Source: Nocardia cyriacigeorgica
GTDB taxonomy: Bacteria > Actinomycetota > Actinomycetes > Mycobacteriales > Mycobacteriaceae
Reading direction: 5' to 3'
DNA: 64,000 nt
Assembly (NCBI RefSeq): GCF_029868385.1
Contig: NZ_JARWNX010000029.1
Span: 62,001-126,000, forward strand
The translations under genes were made by a program, and so were the position numbers. Positions 7,936 to 15,579 of the stretch are shown one piece after another. The stretch's first letter is position 1. Every line of letters starts with the position of its first letter. The notes under the pieces are model-generated. The model was not told the origin of the DNA. It did no database searches and worked only from the letters and a program-made list of their open reading frames with translations.

Positions 7936-8238
7936 GTGCCAACTTATTCATACGCGTGCACCCAGTGTGATAACCGCTTCGATATCGTTCAGTCCTTCAC
8001 CGATGAGGCGCTGAGCGTCTGCTCGGAGTGCTCGGGCAAGCTGCGCAAGCTGTTCAACTCCGTGGGCATCGTGTTCAAGGGCAGCGGGTTCTACCGCACC
8101 GACAGCCGCGGTGGCGCGTCCACCGCCAGCGAACCGGCCAAGTCCGACAGCGGCTCCGCCACCTCCACCGGATCCGATTCCGGCTCGAGCTCCTCGGCCA
8201 CCCCTGCGGCCTCGGCGAGCACCGCGGCAGCCAGCTGA
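7936..8238 (+). CDS. FmdB-family zinc-ribbon protein
   Basis: The 100-residue protein begins MPTYSYACTQCDNRF. It has paired CxxC motifs at residues 8/11 and 29/32 forming one zinc ribbon, then KLRKLFNSVGIVFKGSGFYRTD, the conserved end of the FmdB regulatory domain. The last 40 residues are a Ser/Thr/Ala-rich disordered tail. GTG at 7936 is preceded by GGAGG at 7926-7930, which fixes the start. The family takes its name from a regulator of amidase/formamidase genes, but most members have no proven role. Its place between 5-FCL and the SAF protein is conserved in mycobacteria. Confidence 0.9.
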   Translation: MPTYSYACTQCDNRFDIVQSFTDEALSVCSECSGKLRKLFNSVGIVFKGSGFYRTDSRGGASTASEPAKSDSGSATSTGSDSGSSSSATPAASASTAAAS

Positions 8239-8328
8239 TCCCCTCGCGGGTTGTGCACAGCCCGCGAGTTGTCCACAACCCGTCGTTCACCCGCTCCGAG
8301 CCGGGACGATGCGCCATATTCTCGGCGC

Positions 8329-9042
8329 ATGATCCGATCGCTGACCGCCCGTCACCGACTGCGCCCCGCCCGTACGCGCAACGCCCCGCTCGGTCGCGGT
8401 GAAACCCTGCGGGAAGCACTCTGGAATCGGCCACCCTGGGCCGACGGCCTGCTCGCCCGGCGATTGCTCGCCGGAGCGCTCACCGCGGCAGCCATCATCC
8501 TGTTGTTCCGCGGTGACCCCGACACCGATCGGATGAGCGTCGTGGTCGCGGCCCGCGATCTCGCGCCCGGCCACCTTCTGGAATCCAGCGATCTGCGCGT
8601 CGTGGAGCGCGAATCCGGCGCACTACCCGGCGGCGCGGTGCACGACCCGGCCCAACTGCTCGGAGCGACGCTGACCGGCGCCATGAGCGGCGGCGAAATC
8701 CTCACCGACCTCCGCGTCATCGGCCCACGATTGGCCGCGGTGGCGGCCGGGGCGGCGGATGCCAGGATCGTCCCCATCCGGCTGGCCGATACCGCCGTCG
8801 CCGACATCCTGCGCGCGGGCGACCGCGTCGACGTCATCGCCGCCGACGAATCCGACCGCGCCACCGCGCGGCCGGCGCGCACCCTGGCCACCGACGCCGC
8901 CGTGGTGCTGATCTCCGGTACACCGGGCGCGACACCGGCCGGATCCGCGGACCGGGTCGTACTGGTCGCCATGGCCGCCGACAATGCGGTCGCCGTCGCG
9001 GCGGCCTCGCTGAGTACGGCCCTCACCGTCGTCTTTCATTGA
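8329..9042 (+). CDS. SAF-domain membrane-anchored protein (CpaB/FlgA-like)
   Basis: The 237-residue protein has a basic N-terminus, one membrane helix near residues 41-62 (LLAGALTAAAIILLF), and then a SAF domain beginning VVVAARDLAPGHLLESSDL and continuing LLGATLTGAMSGGEIL. This arrangement matches RcpC/CpaB proteins of Flp-type pilus systems and related actinobacterial SAF proteins. No other pilus genes are present here, so a role in pilus assembly is not supported. ATG at 8329 is chosen because the basic stretch before the helix starts there. Confidence 0.8.
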   Translation: MIRSLTARHRLRPARTRNAPLGRGETLREALWNRPPWADGLLARRLLAGALTAAAIILLFRGDPDTDRMSVVVAARDLAPGHLLESSDLRVVERESGALPGGAVHDPAQLLGATLTGAMSGGEILTDLRVIGPRLAAVAAGAADARIVPIRLADTAVADILRAGDRVDVIAADESDRATARPARTLATDAAVVLISGTPGATPAGSADRVVLVAMAADNAVAVAAASLSTALTVVFH

Positions 9043-9167
9043 TATCGATCACTTACCGCCCGGTCCGAACCCGGTTCGCCAGGCGTTAGCCACCGACCTC
9101 AACTAGCATCCGTGACGACCGAAAGGGAGCCGCGGACGTCGGTTCGCGCATCGAAGGAGACAGGGCT

Positions 9168-9578
9168 GTGCTCAAGGGGTTCAAGGATTTCATACTTCGC
9201 GGAAACGTCGTTGACCTGGCGGTAGCTGTCGTCATGGGTACGGCGTTCGTCGCGATCGTCACCTCGTTCACCAACGGGATCATCAATCCGCTGCTCGCGG
9301 TTTTCGGCAGCCCCAATGAATTGGGGCTCGGTTTCCGGTTGGTAGCCGACAACCCGTCCACCTTCATCGAGATCGGCCCGATCATCACCGCGTGCATCAA
9401 CTTCCTGATGATCGCCGCGGTGCTGTACTTCGTCCTGGTCATGCCCTCCGCACATGTGAAGAAGCGCTTTGCCAAGGAGGAAGAAGAGGAAGTCCTCAGC
9501 GATAACGATCTGCTCATCCAGATCCGCGATCTGCTGGCCGACAGCCAGAAGAGCGCCGGTGGCAGGCACGAATTCTGA
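9168..9578 (+). CDS. mscL: Large-conductance mechanosensitive channel MscL
   Basis: MscL is a homopentameric inner-membrane channel that opens under high membrane tension to release solutes during hypo-osmotic shock. The 136-residue protein opens MLKGFKDFILRGNVVDLAVA, the conserved N-terminal helix leading into TM1 (about residues 14-38). TM2 lies near residues 72-93 (INFLMIAAVLYFVLVM). The cytoplasmic helix is charged (FAKEEEEEV). GTG at 9168 follows GGAG about 8 bases upstream. Length and layout are normal. The gene converges on the porin cluster. Confidence 0.96.
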   Translation: MLKGFKDFILRGNVVDLAVAVVMGTAFVAIVTSFTNGIINPLLAVFGSPNELGLGFRLVADNPSTFIEIGPIITACINFLMIAAVLYFVLVMPSAHVKKRFAKEEEEEVLSDNDLLIQIRDLLADSQKSAGGRHEF

Positions 9579-9587
9579 CCACCCCGG

Positions 9588-9724
9588 CCGAAACGACGAG
9601 TGGGGCGGGGGGCGCGTGCGGCCCGCCCGCCAGACGCGCGCGGGGGCCACCACCAATTTCCCCCCCCCCCGCCCCAACCGCGGGGGGGGCGTGGCGCCGT
9701 GGCCCACCGCCCCACTCGTTTCGG
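9588..9724. terminator. Large GC-rich inverted repeat with C11 and G8 runs
   Basis: Between convergent mscL and the first porin gene, the arms at 9588-9608 and 9707-9724 pair as an imperfect inverted repeat; the left arm has three extra bases inside CCGAAACG...AGTGGGGCGG. The interior holds a run of 11 C (9660-9670) and a run of 8 G (9682-9689) that can pair with each other. The whole unit could act as a two-way terminator. Homopolymers this long are unusual here and prone to slippage or sequencing error. Confidence 0.55.
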
Positions 9725-9735
9725 TGCCGGAGAAA

Positions 9736-10404
9736 TCAGCCGATGCTGAACGGCTGACCCCACAGGGTCACCACGGAATTCACGTTCTCGGTCTCGACCT
9801 TGACCTTCACGAACGCCCGCGCCTGCGCGTAACCGGCGCAGCCGCTCAGACCGATGGTCTGATCGGCCCAGGTGACGCTGCCGCTCTTGCCCTTGAACTT
9901 GTTGCGCTTCTGGTGATCCTCGTTGCCGAAGTCGTCGGCCTCTTCGATATCGAGCACATAGAACGACTTCGCCTGGCCGGGGCCGAGCGACAGTTCGCCA
10001 CCGCTCTCGGCGCCGACACCGAAGGACTCGCCGTCCCAGGTGCCCTCACCGGACACGCCGCCCTCGACGCCGCCGCCACCGATGTTGACCTGGCAGCCGA
10101 CCACATAGCCTGGGTAGATCTTGCCGCCCTTGGCGCCCGAGCCGGACAGCTCGACCTGCGCACTGGCCGACACCCAGGCGTTGCGGTGCACCGGGGTGGA
10201 ACCCATGGACGGGTTGATGTTGGCCGACTCGCCCGCGAGGCGGACCGTCACCACGGTGCCGTCGGACAGGGTGCGGACGATTTCGCCGCCGGGCAGCGGC
10301 ACGAAGGTGTCGGCGTTGGCCGCACCGGTGGAGAACAGGCCCATCGCGACGGCCGCGGCGGCACCCGCACCGGCCACACGCACGATGCTCTTACGGTTGA
10401 TCAT
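9736..10404 (-). CDS. MspA-family outer-membrane porin, type A copy 1
   Basis: The 222-residue protein has a signal peptide (MINRKSIVRVAGAGAAAAVA, cleavage after ANA near residue 31). The mature part begins DTFVPLPGGE and contains HRNAWVSASAQVELSG, YPGYVVGCQVNIGGGG, SLGPGQAK and a GCAGYAQAR segment, ending with GQPFSIG. This is the MspA fold, an octamer-type beta-barrel through the mycolic-acid outer membrane that admits small hydrophilic solutes. It is closest to the protein at 11518 and different from those at 10514 and 12248. The family includes the paired NfpA/NfpB porins of Nocardia farcinica, which work together as one channel. It is probably co-transcribed with the gene at 10514. Confidence 0.92.
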   Translation of the reverse strand: MINRKSIVRVAGAGAAAAVAMGLFSTGAANADTFVPLPGGEIVRTLSDGTVVTVRLAGESANINPSMGSTPVHRNAWVSASAQVELSGSGAKGGKIYPGYVVGCQVNIGGGGVEGGVSGEGTWDGESFGVGAESGGELSLGPGQAKSFYVLDIEEADDFGNEDHQKRNKFKGKSGSVTWADQTIGLSGCAGYAQARAFVKVKVETENVNSVVTLWGQPFSIG

Positions 10405-10513
10405 TGTGTAATGCCCCTCTGGGGTTGATTCGCTTCAGCGAGAGATTGATTGGCGGATTCGAGGTACATCGGCTCATATCCGGCCGAGACGATCCGGCCG
10501 GAGAGATCCGGAA

Positions 10514-11176
10514 TCAGCCGATGCTGAACGGCTGCCCGTAGAGGGTGGTCTTCGAGTAGTGGTCGCCGATGATCTCGACCACGGTGTAGGCGCGGGCCTG
10601 TGCGTAACCGGCGCAGCCCTGGATCTCCATCTCGACGTCCTGGTACTCGACGGAGTAGACGCCGGGCTTCAGGATGTCCTTGTATTCGATCTGGACGAAC
10701 TTGACCTCGCCCGGACCGAGCTCGAGGCCCACCGAACCGCCGACGGAGGCGCCGTCCAGGTCGACGCTGCCGGAGACGCCCGCGGAGATGGCCTCGTCGC
10801 CGATGCTGACCTGGCAGCCGACGATGTAGCCGGTGTTCAGCTGCGAGGTGCCGTGGGTGGAGGAGTTGTTGGTGCCGGGAGCGCCGGTCGGACCGTTGTT
10901 CGGACCCACCTCGCCCTCGGGGGTGACGGTGACGTCCGCGCTCGCGACGCCGGAGACCCATACGGTGCGACCGGCACCGTTGGCCGCAAGCGACGGCGAG
11001 ACCAGCGCGCTTTCGTGGGTGCGCTTGATGGTGACGCCGGGACCGATCTTCTCACCATCCGGCAGTGGCACGAAGGCGTCGGCGTTGGCGGCACCGGCCG
11101 AGAACAGTCCCATGGCCACGGCGGCGACGGCGCCGATGCCCATCGCGCGCGTGACGTTGGTGCGGTTCTTGCTCAT
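10514..11176 (-). CDS. MspA-family outer-membrane porin, type B copy 1
   Basis: This type-B porin has a signal peptide (MSKNRTNVTRAMGIGAVAAV, cleavage near ANA|DAF) and a mature barrel starting DAFVPLPDGEKIGPGVTIKR. It continues with NTGYIVGCQVSIGDEAIS, LELGPGEVKFV and GCAGYAQARAYTVVEI. It carries a Gly/Asn/Pro-rich insertion (GPNNGPTGAPGTNNSS) absent from the type-A porins. The start at 11176 is preferred over 11188 because GAGGGG lies just upstream on the minus strand. It differs from the 12248 copy at only about a dozen mature residues, so the two are recent duplicates. It is the first gene of the downstream B-A pair. Confidence 0.92.
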   Translation of the reverse strand: MSKNRTNVTRAMGIGAVAAVAMGLFSAGAANADAFVPLPDGEKIGPGVTIKRTHESALVSPSLAANGAGRTVWVSGVASADVTVTPEGEVGPNNGPTGAPGTNNSSTHGTSQLNTGYIVGCQVSIGDEAISAGVSGSVDLDGASVGGSVGLELGPGEVKFVQIEYKDILKPGVYSVEYQDVEMEIQGCAGYAQARAYTVVEIIGDHYSKTTLYGQPFSIG

Positions 11177-11188
11177 ACTTCCCCTCAT

Positions 11189-11425
11189 CAGGTTTCCAGC
11201 GACAGCCCCGTTCGCACGGAGATGCCCTACAACAGGCTCAGAAGAGCCTCTTCGAGGGCCCTGACCGCGAGATGAACCCGAATCAGCACAGGGAGTGAAC
11301 AGTCGGGGACGGCATGGCGTCTCCGATATGGCAGCAAGGTGAGTCGAAGGTAGCCGAGAGGTTACGCAGATCGGCCCAATCGGCCGCGAGATGGGCGACT
11401 TCGCCGGTCACAGGCCTGAAACAGC
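11189..11425. other. Promoter-containing spacer before porin pair 1
   Basis: This minus-strand upstream region separates the terminator of pair 2 from the start of pair 1, so it should contain an independent promoter for pair 1. No operator dyad stands out. Confidence 0.35.
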
Positions 11426-11465
11426 AGGACGCGGGCCTGTCACGATTGTGACAGACCCGCGTCCT
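11426..11465 (-). terminator. Intrinsic hairpin after porin pair 2
   Basis: An 18-bp stem (AGGACGCGGGCCTGTCAC paired with its near-complement, one mismatch) with a GATT loop lies 50 bp past the stop of the porin at 11518. It should end transcription of the upstream porin pair. No strong U-run follows, which is common for actinobacterial terminators. Confidence 0.75.
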
Positions 11466-11517
11466 CATGCGCTGGTTCTGTTTGCTCAGGCCCGAGCGCT
11501 GCCCGAGCGCGCCCCGA

Positions 11518-12183
11518 TCAGCCCAGGCTGAACGGCTGGCCCCACAGGGTCACGACCGACATGACATTGTCGGTTTCGACCTTGACCTTGACGAACGCCC
11601 GCGCCTGCGCGTAACCGGCGCAGCCGCTCAGACCGATGGTCTCATCGGCCCAGGTGACCGAACCGCTGGTGCCACGGAACACGTTGCGGGTCTGGTGCGT
11701 CTCGCTGCCGAAATCATCGGCCTCTTCGAGGTCGAGCACGTAGAAGGACTTCGCCTGGCCGGGGCCGAGCGACAGTTCGCCACCGCTCTCGACGCCGCCG
11801 GTGGGCTCGCCTTCCCAGGTTCCGCCTGCCGCGCCACCACCCTCGACGCCGCCGCCACCGATGTTGACCTGGCAGCCGACCACGTAACCGGGGTAGATCT
11901 TGCCGCCGACGGCGCCCGAGCCGGACAGCTCGACCTGCGCGCTGGCCGAGACCCAGGTGTTGCGGTGCACCGGAGTCGAGCCGAGAGAGGGGTTGATGTT
12001 GGCCGATTCGCCGACCAGGCGGACCGTCACCACGGTGCCGTCGGACAGCGTCTTGACGATTTCGCCGCCGGGCAGCGGCACGAAGGTGTCGGCGTTGGCC
12101 GCACCGGTGGAGAACAGGCCAATGGCCATGGTCGCGGCGGCGCCGATACCGGCCGCCCGCGCCACGATCTTACGGTTGATCAT
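11518..12183 (-). CDS. MspA-family outer-membrane porin, type A copy 2
   Basis: The 221-residue protein is the near twin of the 9736 porin. It has a signal peptide ending ANA near residue 31, mature start DTFVPLPGGEIVKTLSDG, then HRNTWVSASAQVELSG, YPGYVVGCQVNIGGGG and the closing GQPFSLG. Most differences from copy 1 cluster just after the GGGGVEGG loop and in the segment before the VTWAD strand, suggesting that loops diverge faster than strands. It lies 64 bp after the type-B gene at 12248, so the two form a B-A operon. The expected product is a channel subunit in the mycolate outer membrane, possibly hetero-oligomeric with type B. Confidence 0.92.
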   Translation of the reverse strand: MINRKIVARAAGIGAAATMAIGLFSTGAANADTFVPLPGGEIVKTLSDGTVVTVRLVGESANINPSLGSTPVHRNTWVSASAQVELSGSGAVGGKIYPGYVVGCQVNIGGGGVEGGGAAGGTWEGEPTGGVESGGELSLGPGQAKSFYVLDLEEADDFGSETHQTRNVFRGTSGSVTWADETIGLSGCAGYAQARAFVKVKVETDNVMSVVTLWGQPFSLG

Positions 12184-12247
12184 GTTTGTACCCTTCGAGG
12201 GTCGAGTTCGCTCGAGGCGAGAGGTTTGTACGGTCGATTCGACGACG

Positions 12248-12922
12248 TCAGCCGATGCTGAACGGCTGCCCGTAGAGGGTCGTCTTCGAGTAGTGATCGC
12301 CGATGATCTCGACGACCGTGTACGCCCGCGCCTGCGCGTAACCCGCGCAGCCCTGGATCTCCATCTCGACGTCCTGGTACTCCACCGAGTAGTGGCCCGG
12401 CTTCAGAATGTCCTTGTACTCGATCTGGACGAACTTCACCTCGCCCGGACCCAGCTCCAGACCCACCGCGCCGCCGACGGAGGCACCCGAGACATCGACG
12501 CTGCCCGACACACCGGCGGAGATCGCCTCGTCGCCGATGCTGACCTGGCAGCCGACGAGGTAGCCCGTGTTCAGCTGCGACGCTCCGTGGGTGGAGGAGT
12601 TGTTGGTGCCGGGAGCACCCGTCGGACCGTTGTTCGGACCCACCTCGCCTTCCGGCGTGACGGTGACGTCCGCGCTCGCATTGCCCGAAACCCAGACAAC
12701 GCGACCTGCGCCATTGGCCGCCATGGACGGCGAAATCAACGCATGCTCATGGGTGCGCTTGATGGTCACACCCGGACCAACCTTCTCGCCGTCCGGCAAC
12801 GGCACGAAGGTATCCGCGTTCGCGGCACCGGTCGAAAGCAGACCCAGGGCCACAGCGGCTGCGGCGCCTACGCCCGCAGCACGGGCTCCGCGGCGCAAAC
12901 CGTTGGTGCGGTTCTCGCTCAT
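12248..12922 (-). CDS. MspA-family outer-membrane porin, type B copy 2
   Basis: This is the first gene of the upstream porin pair, a type-B MspA protein. The start MSENRTNGLRRGARAAGVGA precedes the signal-peptide hydrophobic core, with cleavage at ANA|DTF. The mature protein contains the GPNNGPTGAPGTNNSS insertion, the VGCQVSIGDEAIS strand and GCAGYAQARAYTVVEI. ATG at 12922 is chosen because GAGGGG lies a few bases upstream, exactly as for the copy at 10514. The signal peptide has a more arginine-rich n-region than its twin. The protein should export through Sec and assemble in the outer membrane. Confidence 0.92.
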   Translation of the reverse strand: MSENRTNGLRRGARAAGVGAAAAVALGLLSTGAANADTFVPLPDGEKVGPGVTIKRTHEHALISPSMAANGAGRVVWVSGNASADVTVTPEGEVGPNNGPTGAPGTNNSSTHGASQLNTGYLVGCQVSIGDEAISAGVSGSVDVSGASVGGAVGLELGPGEVKFVQIEYKDILKPGHYSVEYQDVEMEIQGCAGYAQARAYTVVEIIGDHYSKTTLYGQPFSIG

Positions 12923-13464
12923 ACTTCCCCTCATCAATTTTTCTAACAGACCAGCCTCGACCGTCGAGGCTGGACATGGTCCTCACAGGCCAAGCTCAGT
13001 GTGTCGCCCATTTGTTGCCGTTGTGTAACCGGCTGTTATTTCAACGCAAGGTTCCAACACTGCCGAACCACACTCCACCGCGCGAGGTCTGCCCATTCGT
13101 GCAGGCCACTGGACTACGCAGAAGGTCGTGAAGGTCCGAGGGGAGATTAACCGTCGGTAACGGAACGGACAACGAAAGTATTCGTCAAGATGCCAGTGAT
13201 CTGCATCACATCAGCAAAATGCTCATATCGCTTGACGTGCATAAATGCAGGTTGCCGGTTCCGGCGAAGTAGCCGAAAAGGACCGGGCAGCGCGCCGATA
13301 CCAGGGCCGAATACGGGATGAGCACGTATTCCGGAAGAGGTCCCGCGAACTTAAATGCTTGAAGCTCGAATGACCCAGAATGCTACGCGCCAGTAATTAC
13401 GTAGCCGGGCAGTAGATAGCGCGCGAGGGTAAGCCTCGGCGAGGTTGCTGAGGGCGCGAAGAAC
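12923..13464. other. Long upstream region of the porin cluster
   Basis: About 540 bases lie between the first porin and the end of the mprAB-pepD-moaB2 operon, both on the minus strand. It is more AT-rich than its surroundings (13.0-13.4 kb) and should contain the porin promoter and regulatory sites. I could not identify convincing -35/-10 boxes, a riboswitch or a gene in it. Confidence 0.4.
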
Positions 13465-13653
13465 TCAACCGTGGTGCGGCGGTACCTGAGACCGCAGCCA
13501 GTCATCGCCACTCGACGGCGTGTCGCGCTCATCGCCACGTTCGTCGGCCGTGGTGTCGGGAAGTACGTCACCGAAGATGCGCGCCAGACGCGCCGCGTCC
13601 CCCGACCGGCGGACCGGGCGGGGGACGTCGGATCGATCGTCGGTGGAACTCAT
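13465..13653 (-). CDS. Small hypothetical protein coupled to moaB2
   Basis: A 62-residue protein starts with an ATG overlapping the moaB2 stop in an ATGA arrangement (13650-13653), so translation is likely coupled. It is hydrophilic, opens MSSTDDRSD, has a helix with ARLARIFGDVLPDTTADER in the middle, and ends DDWLRSQVPPHHG. It has no membrane segment or cysteine. The ordered motifs and tight overlap argue for a real gene closing the mprA-mprB-pepD-moaB2 operon. Function is unknown. Confidence 0.68.
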   Translation of the reverse strand: MSSTDDRSDVPRPVRRSGDAARLARIFGDVLPDTTADERGDERDTPSSGDDWLRSQVPPHHG

Positions 13654-14144
13654 TCGTCCAATCCGGAGAGTTCGCCGATCGCCCGGCTGGCGAGCGGACC
13701 GAGCGTCGCCATACCGTCACGGATGGCCGCACGGGTACCGGGCAGATTCACCACGAGGGTGCTGCCGGAGATACCGGCCAGACCGCGCGACAGGCCCGCG
13801 TCCAGCGAACCGGCCACCCGCCCGGAGGAGCGCAACGCCTCACTGATTCCGGGCAGCTCACGATCGAGCACCTGCGAGGTGGCCTCCGGCGTGACATCGC
13901 GCGGCGACATACCGGTGCCGCCGACCGAGATGACCAGATCGACGCCGCCGATCACCGCGGTGTTGAGCGCATTACGGATCTCCACCTCATCGGCCTGCAC
14001 TGTCACCGACGCGTCGACGAGAAAGCCCGCTTCGGTGAGCAATTCGGTGACCAGTGGGCCGAGCGAATCCACACCCCCGTGAGCCGTGCGATCGTCGACG
14101 ACCACGACCAGTGCGCGTCCTGCCACGGAACCATCGATGTCCAT
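13650..14144 (-). CDS. moaB2: MogA/MoaB-family molybdenum cofactor protein (MoaB2-like)
   Basis: The protein of about 164 residues is a single MoCF-biosynthesis domain: GRALVVVVDDRTAHGG near the start, EIRNALNTAVIGGVDLVISVGGTGMSPRD-type sequence mid-protein with the MPT-binding GGTG-x-SPRD loop, then DAGLSRGLAGISGSTLVVNLPG. Such proteins adenylylate molybdopterin or bind its precursors in the cytosol. Its position after pepD matches moaB2 in mycobacteria. ATG at 14144 places the domain immediately after the start. An upstream GTG/ATG pair at 14207/14204 overlaps the pepD stop and is also possible. Molybdenum genes elsewhere in the window are limited to the divergent glp. Confidence 0.88.
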   Translation of the reverse strand: MDIDGSVAGRALVVVVDDRTAHGGVDSLGPLVTELLTEAGFLVDASVTVQADEVEIRNALNTAVIGGVDLVISVGGTGMSPRDVTPEATSQVLDRELPGISEALRSSGRVAGSLDAGLSRGLAGISGSTLVVNLPGTRAAIRDGMATLGPLASRAIGELSGLDE

Positions 14145-14203
14145 GGTGCTCACCGTAGCGCCATCGCCGAGCAGTGGTTCCCAACCCCCGTGCAGCACCT
14201 GCA

Positions 14204-15484
14204 TCACCGCGCTCCCCCGGTGGACACCGCGTCGAGGGTCACCTCGACCGTCTTGGCGTTTCCGCCCTGTTCATCGGTATACGTCACGCTCAACTTGTCT
14301 CCTGGCTTACTGGACCGGACGGCGGCAACCAGCGCGTCGCCGGAATCGATGGTGCGATCACCCATCCGGGTGATGACCGCACCCGAGGGGATACCGGCCT
14401 CGGCGGCGGGGCCGTCGGCGGTCGCCTCCAGTACCCGCGCCCCGCGCACCGTGTCGTTGCGCGGCACCTTGATGCCGATCTGGGCGTAGGTGGCGTGGCC
14501 GGTCTTGATCAGTTCCTCGGCCACCCGGCGGGCCTGATCGACCGGAATGGCGAAGCCGAGCCCGATCGAGCCGGTCTGCTGGCCGCCGAGTTCGGAACCG
14601 CCGAGCGTGGCGATGGCGGTGTTGATGCCGATCAGTTTGCCGTTGGCGTCGACCAGCGCACCGCCGGAATTGCCCGGATTGATCGCGGCGTCGGTCTGAA
14701 CGGCGTCGATGACCGGGTTGGGAGTCGACGGATCGGCACCGGCGTCGCCGGAGGTGGAGACCGGACGGTTCATCGCCGAGACGATGCCGGTGGTGACGGT
14801 GCCCGCGAGCCCGAGCGGCGAGCCGATCGCGATGACCGGCTGACCGACCTGCAAACCGGCCGAGCTGCCGAGTTCGATCGGGGTGAGCCCGTTTTTGCCC
14901 TCGACCTTGACGACGGCGAGATCGGAGACCGGATCGGCGCCGACCATGGTGGCAGGCGCGGTACTGCCGTCAGCGAAGGTGACTTCCATCTTGGCGTCGG
15001 GGCCGCCGCCCGCGGCGACGTGGTTGTTGGTCAGGATCAGCCCGTCGGAGGACAGGACCACTCCCGAGCCCTCCCCCTGCGCGCGATTGCTGGCGACCTT
15101 GATCATCACCACGCTCGGCAGTACCTGCTGTGCCACCGCCTGGGTGGAGCCCGCGGGCGCGTTGGCGGCATTACCGATATTCGGTTTCGGTGCGTCGAGA
15201 GCGTTGCTGGCCGTCGTGCCGCCGCTGTCGCCGCCCGCCACCACCGCACCGACCGCACCGCCGACGCCACCACTGACCAGCGCGAGCGCGACCGCGCCCG
15301 CAATGAGACCGGTGCGGATCGGACGCGTGGGCGGCTGCGGCGGCATGAGCGGTTCCGGCGCGGCGAACGGCTGCGGCGCGGCGCCGTACGGCTGGCCCTG
15401 CGGGGGTGGTGCCGAGTGGAAGCCCGGCGGCGGCACGGACCCGGGCGCAGGCCCCTGCGGTCGATCGGTGAAATCCTCGGTCAT
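14204..15484 (-). CDS. pepD: HtrA-like membrane serine protease PepD
   Basis: PepD is an envelope HtrA protease/chaperone that handles misfolded extracytoplasmic proteins. The 426-residue protein has a Pro-rich cytoplasmic N-terminus (about residues 1-65), one membrane helix near 70-95, a trypsin-like domain with His in LTNNHVAAGGG, Asp in DPVSDLAVVKV and Ser in INPGNSGGALVD, and a C-terminal PDZ domain around residues 330-420. All three catalytic residues are present. It lies downstream of mprAB, which in M. tuberculosis controls it, and a putative MprA box sits at 15532-15550. ATG at 15484 is preferred; a GTG lies seven codons upstream. Confidence 0.93.
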   Translation of the reverse strand: MTEDFTDRPQGPAPGSVPPPGFHSAPPPQGQPYGAAPQPFAAPEPLMPPQPPTRPIRTGLIAGAVALALVSGGVGGAVGAVVAGGDSGGTTASNALDAPKPNIGNAANAPAGSTQAVAQQVLPSVVMIKVASNRAQGEGSGVVLSSDGLILTNNHVAAGGGPDAKMEVTFADGSTAPATMVGADPVSDLAVVKVEGKNGLTPIELGSSAGLQVGQPVIAIGSPLGLAGTVTTGIVSAMNRPVSTSGDAGADPSTPNPVIDAVQTDAAINPGNSGGALVDANGKLIGINTAIATLGGSELGGQQTGSIGLGFAIPVDQARRVAEELIKTGHATYAQIGIKVPRNDTVRGARVLEATADGPAAEAGIPSGAVITRMGDRTIDSGDALVAAVRSSKPGDKLSVTYTDEQGGNAKTVEVTLDAVSTGGAR

Positions 15485-15531
15485 GGTTTCTCGTTTCTGT
15501 CTCACGTCGTGCGTCCAGGGTGACGCGGACT

Positions 15532-15550
15532 GCTGAGAGCCGACTGAGAC
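15532..15550. promoter_or_regulatory. Putative MprA box upstream of pepD
   Basis: GCTGAGAG (15532-15539) and ACTGAGAC (15543-15550) are direct repeats 11 bp apart, about 50 bp before the pepD start. The same paired motif occurs before mprA at 17856-17875. MprA binds paired direct repeats and activates pepD in M. tuberculosis. Confidence 0.55.
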
Positions 15551-15579
15551 CGTGCTTTCAGTTCTCTGCGGATCGATGT

